DNA of 64,000 bases. Source: Gemmatimonadaceae bacterium (GTDB lineage Bacteria > Latescibacterota > UBA2968 > UBA8231). Position numbers and translations under genes: made by a program. This document shows, in pieces, positions 60,495 through 64,000 of the stretch. The notes beneath the pieces were generated by a model. It was given only the letters and a program-made list of their open reading frames with translations. It had not been told where the DNA came from and ran no database searches. How positions within the stretch are numbered: position 1 is the first letter of the stretch; each line of letters opens with the position of its first letter. Where the stretch lies: the NCBI GenBank assembly GCA_026706075.1, contig JAPOZM010000088.1:1-64000 (forward strand). Direction: 5' to 3'.

Positions 60495-61628
60495 ATGTCG
60501 GACTGGCAACTGAAGTCTGTGCAGGAGACACGCTACGACGCCGTCTCCCTCGGCGAGGTCCTGATGCGGATCGATCCCGGCGACGTGCCCACGGCGCGGG
60601 CCCGGACGGCGCGCCTCTGGCATGGCGGCGGCGAGACCAACGTCACCGAGGGGCTGAGCTACTGCTTCGGTCTGCGCACGGCCGTGGTCACCGCCCTCGT
60701 GGACGACGGCATCGGCCGCAACATCGAGAACCAGCTGCGCGAGGCCGGCATCGACACGGGCCACATCATCTGGTTCAGCCCCTCCGGGAAGGGGGAGCAC
60801 TCCACCGACGGCAAGGGGACCCTGCACAACGGCATCAACTTCACCTGGGCCGGCAAGGGCGTGCTGCCCTCCGTCACCGAGTACTACCGGGCCCACACCC
60901 CGGTGCGCGAGATCGGCCCCGGCGACGTGGGCTGGGATCACCTCTTCGGCGAGTTGGGGACGCGCTGGTTCAGCACCGGCGGCATCTACACCCTGCTGTC
61001 GCAGAAGACGGCCGATCTGGCGCTGGAGGCGTTGACCCGCGCCGGGGAGCACGGCGCCGGACGCTCCTTCGACCTCAACTACCGCTCGAAGGTGGAGCCC
61101 GACAAGGACCGCGCCCGTCGAATCAACCGCGGCATCGTGGCCCATGTCGACTTTCTCGTGGGCAATCAGGACGACTTCGACGACGCCCTCGGCTACGAGA
61201 CCGAATCCGTCGACAAGGAAGCCCCCTTCGACGAGTGGCTGGAGATCTACACCGGCATGCTGCGGCAGGTGTCGAAGGACTACCCGAACCTGCGGTACAT
61301 TGGCACGCAGCTGCGCGGAGCCCTGTCGGCGGATCGCATCAACTGGGGCGCCGTTCTCTACGAGGTCGGGAGCGACACCGTGCACCAGGCGGCGGTGCGG
61401 ACGGAGGTGGAGATCGCCGACCGCACCGGCGGAGGCGACTCCTTCGCCTCCGGGGTGATCGCGGCCCTGCTCGAGGGGCGGACTCCTGCCGAGGCCGTCC
61501 AGTGGGGGGCCGCCCACGGCATCCTGGTGCAGGAGACGGTGGGCGACACCTCCATGGTCACCCAGGCCGACGTGGAGAAGGAGGTGGACCGGGCGCTGAA
61601 GGGCGGGGGGGTATCGGCGCTGCGGTGA
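60495..61628 (+). CDS. PfkB-family sugar kinase (2-keto-3-deoxygluconate kinase-like)
   Basis: A 377-aa ribokinase-fold kinase. The N-terminal signature HGGGETNVTEGLSYCFGLRTA and the C-terminal DRTGGGDSFASGV, with the catalytic Asp, are clear. It resembles 2-keto-3-deoxygluconate kinases. Three enolase-superfamily enzymes in the window, at least one with a full sugar-acid-dehydratase site (37254), could supply the 2-keto-3-deoxy acid. No KDPG aldolase is present here. An insert at about 195-250 (YETESVDKEAPFDEWLEIY) is longer than usual. Confidence 0.87.
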   Translation: MSDWQLKSVQETRYDAVSLGEVLMRIDPGDVPTARARTARLWHGGGETNVTEGLSYCFGLRTAVVTALVDDGIGRNIENQLREAGIDTGHIIWFSPSGKGEHSTDGKGTLHNGINFTWAGKGVLPSVTEYYRAHTPVREIGPGDVGWDHLFGELGTRWFSTGGIYTLLSQKTADLALEALTRAGEHGAGRSFDLNYRSKVEPDKDRARRINRGIVAHVDFLVGNQDDFDDALGYETESVDKEAPFDEWLEIYTGMLRQVSKDYPNLRYIGTQLRGALSADRINWGAVLYEVGSDTVHQAAVRTEVEIADRTGGGDSFASGVIAALLEGRTPAEAVQWGAAHGILVQETVGDTSMVTQADVEKEVDRALKGGGVSALR

Positions 61629-61658
61629 CCTCCTGCGGGGCCCGCCGTACGACCTCGC

Positions 61659-61678
61659 GGGGAGGGCGGAGCCTCCCC
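61659..61678 (+). other. GC hairpin between kinase and MFS genes
   Basis: A 7-bp stem (GGGGAGG 61659-61665, CCTCCCC 61672-61678) in the 70-nt gap. No T-run; it might cause partial termination or stabilise the upstream message. Confidence 0.35.
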
Positions 61679-61698
61679 CCTCCTCCCCCGCTCCACCG

Positions 61699-62922
61699 AT
61701 GAGCGACCGGGGGTACGAAGGCTGGCGGCGCAACTTCTACACCCTCTGGGCAGCGGAGCTGACGGCCATCATCGGCTTTCAGGCGATGCAGCCCTTCCTG
61801 CCCTACTACATCCAGGAGTTCGATGTCGGCGGCCTGGACCAGGCCTTGGTATGGGCCGGTCGCATGGGAACGTCGGCAGGACTGGCCATGGCGGTCTCGG
61901 CACCGGTCTGGGGCACCCTCGCCGATCGCTACGGCCGCAAGCCGATGGTCGTGCGCTCCATGCTCGGCGGGGGCCTGTGCGTGGCCCTCATGGCCTACGT
62001 GCCCAGCGTCGAGTTGCTCCTGCTCGCCCGGGTCCTCCACGGGGTGCTCGCAGGCACGGTCACCGCTTGCCTGACCCTGGTCTCCACGTCGACACCCCGG
62101 GCCCATCTCGCCTTCGCCCTGGGCCTGATGCAGGGCGCCTTCATGCTCGGCGGCTCGGTGGGGCCACTGGTCGGGGGGCCGCTGATCGAGCTCTTCGGGT
62201 ACCGCCACTGCTTCCTGGTCTCAGGTATCGTCGTCATGCTGGCCGGCCTCTGCGTCCAGCTCCAGGTGCGCGAGGACTTCCAGCGTTCCAGGTCGGTGGA
62301 GAGCTCCTCGCGCTACCGTCTCCCGGGACGCGACATGGCCCGGCTCCTGTCGCTGCGGCCCTTCCTCGTGCTTGTGGCGACGGTCATCTCCATGTCCTTC
62401 GCCTTCGGCTTCATCATGCCAGTGGTGCCCCTCTTCCTGCAGCAGCTGGCGGGTGCCCGTGACATCCTCTCCCTCGCTGGAGTGATCTTTGGCCTGGGTG
62501 GTCTGATGGGGGCCGTCTCCTCCGCCGTCATGGGCCGGTTCTCGGATCGTCTCGGCCCGCGCCGCGTGCTCGTGGGCGGACTGTGGGCAGCGGCCGTCCT
62601 CTACCTGGCCCAGGGATTCTCCACCACGGTCTGGGCCCTCGGAACGCTGATCATCTTCAGCGGTGTGGCCACCGGGTCGGTGCGGCCCGTGGCCAACTCC
62701 GTGCTGACGCGGATCATCGATGAAGAGGACCGGGGCAAGGCCTTCGGGGTCATGTCGAGCATGGCCGCCCTGGGCTGGGCCTTCGGACCCCTCGCCGGCA
62801 GCTACCTGGGTGCGGAGCTCGGGTTCCGCTCGGTCTTCTACACGACCTCCGTGCTCTTCCTCATCGTCGGCGGCTGGGTCTGGTTGGCCACGGGCCGTGA
62901 CCGCAAGGGATGGAACCGATGA
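61699..62922 (+). CDS. Major facilitator superfamily transporter
   Basis: A 407-aa protein with 12 predicted helices. The MFS motif A is GTLADRYGRKPMVV (about 74-87) with a second copy GRFSDRLGPRRVLV near 278. It is most like the multidrug/sugar efflux DHA1 type, but placement between sugar-acid genes favours uptake of a sugar acid. Its stop overlaps the next ATG (ATGA). Confidence 0.88.
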   Translation: MSDRGYEGWRRNFYTLWAAELTAIIGFQAMQPFLPYYIQEFDVGGLDQALVWAGRMGTSAGLAMAVSAPVWGTLADRYGRKPMVVRSMLGGGLCVALMAYVPSVELLLLARVLHGVLAGTVTACLTLVSTSTPRAHLAFALGLMQGAFMLGGSVGPLVGGPLIELFGYRHCFLVSGIVVMLAGLCVQLQVREDFQRSRSVESSSRYRLPGRDMARLLSLRPFLVLVATVISMSFAFGFIMPVVPLFLQQLAGARDILSLAGVIFGLGGLMGAVSSAVMGRFSDRLGPRRVLVGGLWAAAVLYLAQGFSTTVWALGTLIIFSGVATGSVRPVANSVLTRIIDEEDRGKAFGVMSSMAALGWAFGPLAGSYLGAELGFRSVFYTTSVLFLIVGGWVWLATGRDRKGWNR

Positions 62923-63929
62923 CCCGACCGAGAGTGCTGGTGGACGCAGGACCGTACGCCACCGACCCGGACTGGAGGCGGCTGGAACAAGCCGCCCAGG
63001 TGGTGCGGGTCACCGAGGAGCGGGACGAGGCCGGCCTGATCGCGGACCTGGCTGGATGTGCGGGGTTGATCACCCAGGGCGGGCGTCTGCCGCCACTCAC
63101 CAAAGCCCTCTTCCGCGCCTGTCCGGAGTTGCGCATCGTCGGTGTGCGGGGGGACCGGTTCGGCAACGGCGTCGACCTGCCGGCTGCCCGCGGGCACGGC
63201 ATTCGCGTCATCGACACGGACAACATCGCTTCCGCCCCGCCCGTGGCGGAGTGGGACCTGGCCATGATGCTGATCTGCCTGCGGAACGCCGGCGCCGTGT
63301 ACCGGCAGATGATGGCCGGTACCGAGACCTGGGCCGTGGCCGGCAATCAGGACTTCGTCCACGGCGAGCTGACCGGGAAGCGGGTGGGGCTGGTCGGCTG
63401 CGGACACGTGGGCCAGCGACTGATCGAGTTGCTGGCGCCCTTCCGCGTCGATCTGCTGGTGAGCGACCCCTACCTGGAGGAGGAAGTCGCCGACGGACTG
63501 GGGATCCGCCGCGGCAGCCTTGAGGAGGTCCTGGACCACGCCGACATCCTCGTGGTGCAGGTGCCGCACACACCGAGGACGGAAGGCCTCATCGGCGCCG
63601 CCGAGCTGGAGCGGCTGGGCGACGGCAGGATCCTGGTCAACTGCAGCCGCGGCAAGGTGATCGATCACCAGGCCCTGGTGGCGCGGCTGCAGGGCGGGCG
63701 GCTGATCGCGGGCCTCGACGTCTTCGACCCGGAGCCCCTGCCCGCCGACAGCGTCCTGCGCCGCCTGCCGAACGTGTTCTGCACCCCCCACATCGCCTGG
63801 TACGCGCCCCACGTCTTCCACCGCTACTTCGGCAGCCTGGTGGACGAATTCATCCGCTTCTTCAACGGGGATGAGCTGCGCTACGAGCTGACCCAGCGGA
63901 TGGTCGACATCCGCCACGGCCGGATGTAG
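62919..63929 (+). CDS. D-isomer-specific 2-hydroxyacid dehydrogenase
   Basis: A 336-aa NAD-dependent dehydrogenase. The NAD motif VGLVGCGHVGQ is near residue 155. The catalytic Arg is in NCSRGKVID, the Glu in FDPEPLP and the His in TPHIAWYAPH. It interconverts a D-2-hydroxy acid and a 2-oxo acid, for example glyoxylate, hydroxypyruvate or 2-keto-gluconate. ATG 62919 overlaps the MFS stop and has AAGGGA at suitable distance; ATG 62910 is less likely. Confidence 0.9.
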   Translation: MTRPRVLVDAGPYATDPDWRRLEQAAQVVRVTEERDEAGLIADLAGCAGLITQGGRLPPLTKALFRACPELRIVGVRGDRFGNGVDLPAARGHGIRVIDTDNIASAPPVAEWDLAMMLICLRNAGAVYRQMMAGTETWAVAGNQDFVHGELTGKRVGLVGCGHVGQRLIELLAPFRVDLLVSDPYLEEEVADGLGIRRGSLEEVLDHADILVVQVPHTPRTEGLIGAAELERLGDGRILVNCSRGKVIDHQALVARLQGGRLIAGLDVFDPEPLPADSVLRRLPNVFCTPHIAWYAPHVFHRYFGSLVDEFIRFFNGDELRYELTQRMVDIRHGRM

Positions 63930-63947
63930 CCCTCGAGTACACGAAGA

Positions 63948-63984
63948 AGGGGAGGTGCGCCCCGGTTCGGAGACCACCTCCCCT
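63948..63984 (+). terminator. Terminator-like hairpin
   Basis: A perfect 10-bp stem (AGGGGAGGTG 63948-63957, CACCTCCCCT 63975-63984) with a 17-nt loop lies 18 nt after the last stop codon of the cluster. No T-run follows, so termination efficiency is uncertain, but the position suits an operon end. Confidence 0.5.
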
Positions 63985-64000
63985 GATGGCATCGGGCTGG

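Overview
The window is a GC-rich (roughly two-thirds G+C by eye) bacterial chromosome segment, gene-dense, with many GTG/TTG starts and many 4-nt start/stop overlaps. No phage genes, transposases or CRISPR arrays are visible. The best lineage clue is a ~284-aa sigma-70 protein at 29592-30446 that lacks region 1.1 and closely resembles the short primary sigma factors of Bacteroidetes and relatives. With the high GC and a sigma-54-driven psp operon that carries its own kinase and regulator, this suggests an uncultured high-GC member of the wider FCB group (Krumholzibacteriota/Latescibacterota/Eisenbacteria-like). That placement is inference; no 16S rRNA or ribosomal protein gene is present.

Layout. 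(1) 1-8252: a catabolic block with an enolase-superfamily enzyme, a TauE/SafE permease, an isochorismatase-fold hydrolase, an extended SDR, an M20 amidohydrolase, a sugar-isomerase-like TIM barrel, a D-amino-acid aminotransferase and an aldehyde dehydrogenase. (2) 8308-11219, minus strand: a phosphodiesterase, an FGE-fold lipoprotein and a sodium/solute symporter. (3) 11287-16499: a phage-shock-like envelope stress operon with a near-consensus sigma-54 promoter, an upstream 13-bp inverted repeat, pspA, four small membrane protein genes, a TPR histidine kinase and a sigma-54 activator. (4) 16649-18671: an IscU-like scaffold, Mn-type superoxide dismutase and peroxiredoxin. (5) 18706-24591: housekeeping genes (lysine 2,3-aminomutase, RNase Y, a NuoI-like ferredoxin, DXP reductoisomerase, QueD, a small HTH protein). 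(6) 24656-29186: a FadN-type beta-oxidation fusion, an HpaB/AbfD-fold flavoprotein and an SDR. (7) 29307-35206: primary-like sigma factor, tRNA-Asn(GUU) and a three-gene surface-glycan cassette. (8) 35237-47370: a CoA ligase with a mannonate/galactonate dehydratase-like enzyme, an aldo/keto reductase, a PabB-PabC fusion, a DegT aminotransferase, a double alpha/beta hydrolase, PanB and an RNB-family exoribonuclease. (9) 47461-54716: a tightly coupled six-gene catabolic operon (FGGY kinase, DUF3311 protein, SSF symporter, enolase-superfamily enzyme, galactokinase-like GHMP kinase, class III CoA-transferase), followed by a tandem DUF5069-like protein. (10) 55655-63929: a D-aminoacylase-like amidohydrolase with a carbohydrate-binding-like protein on the minus strand, then amidohydrolase, Gfo/Idh/MocA oxidoreductase, KDG-kinase-like PfkB kinase, MFS transporter and D-2-hydroxyacid dehydrogenase.

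How it works together. Much of the window looks dedicated to oxidising scavenged organic matter: sugar acids (three enolase-superfamily enzymes, a KDG-kinase-like protein, oxidoreductases), N-acyl and D-amino compounds (M20 enzyme, D-aminoacylase-like enzyme, D-amino-acid aminotransferase) and acyl-CoAs (FadN, CoA ligase, CoA-transferase), each with linked transporters. The most distinctive regulatory unit is the psp operon, where sensor, activator, promoter and candidate activator site lie together. The most distinctive unexplained proteins are the small psp-linked membrane paralogues and the tandem DUF5069-like protein.
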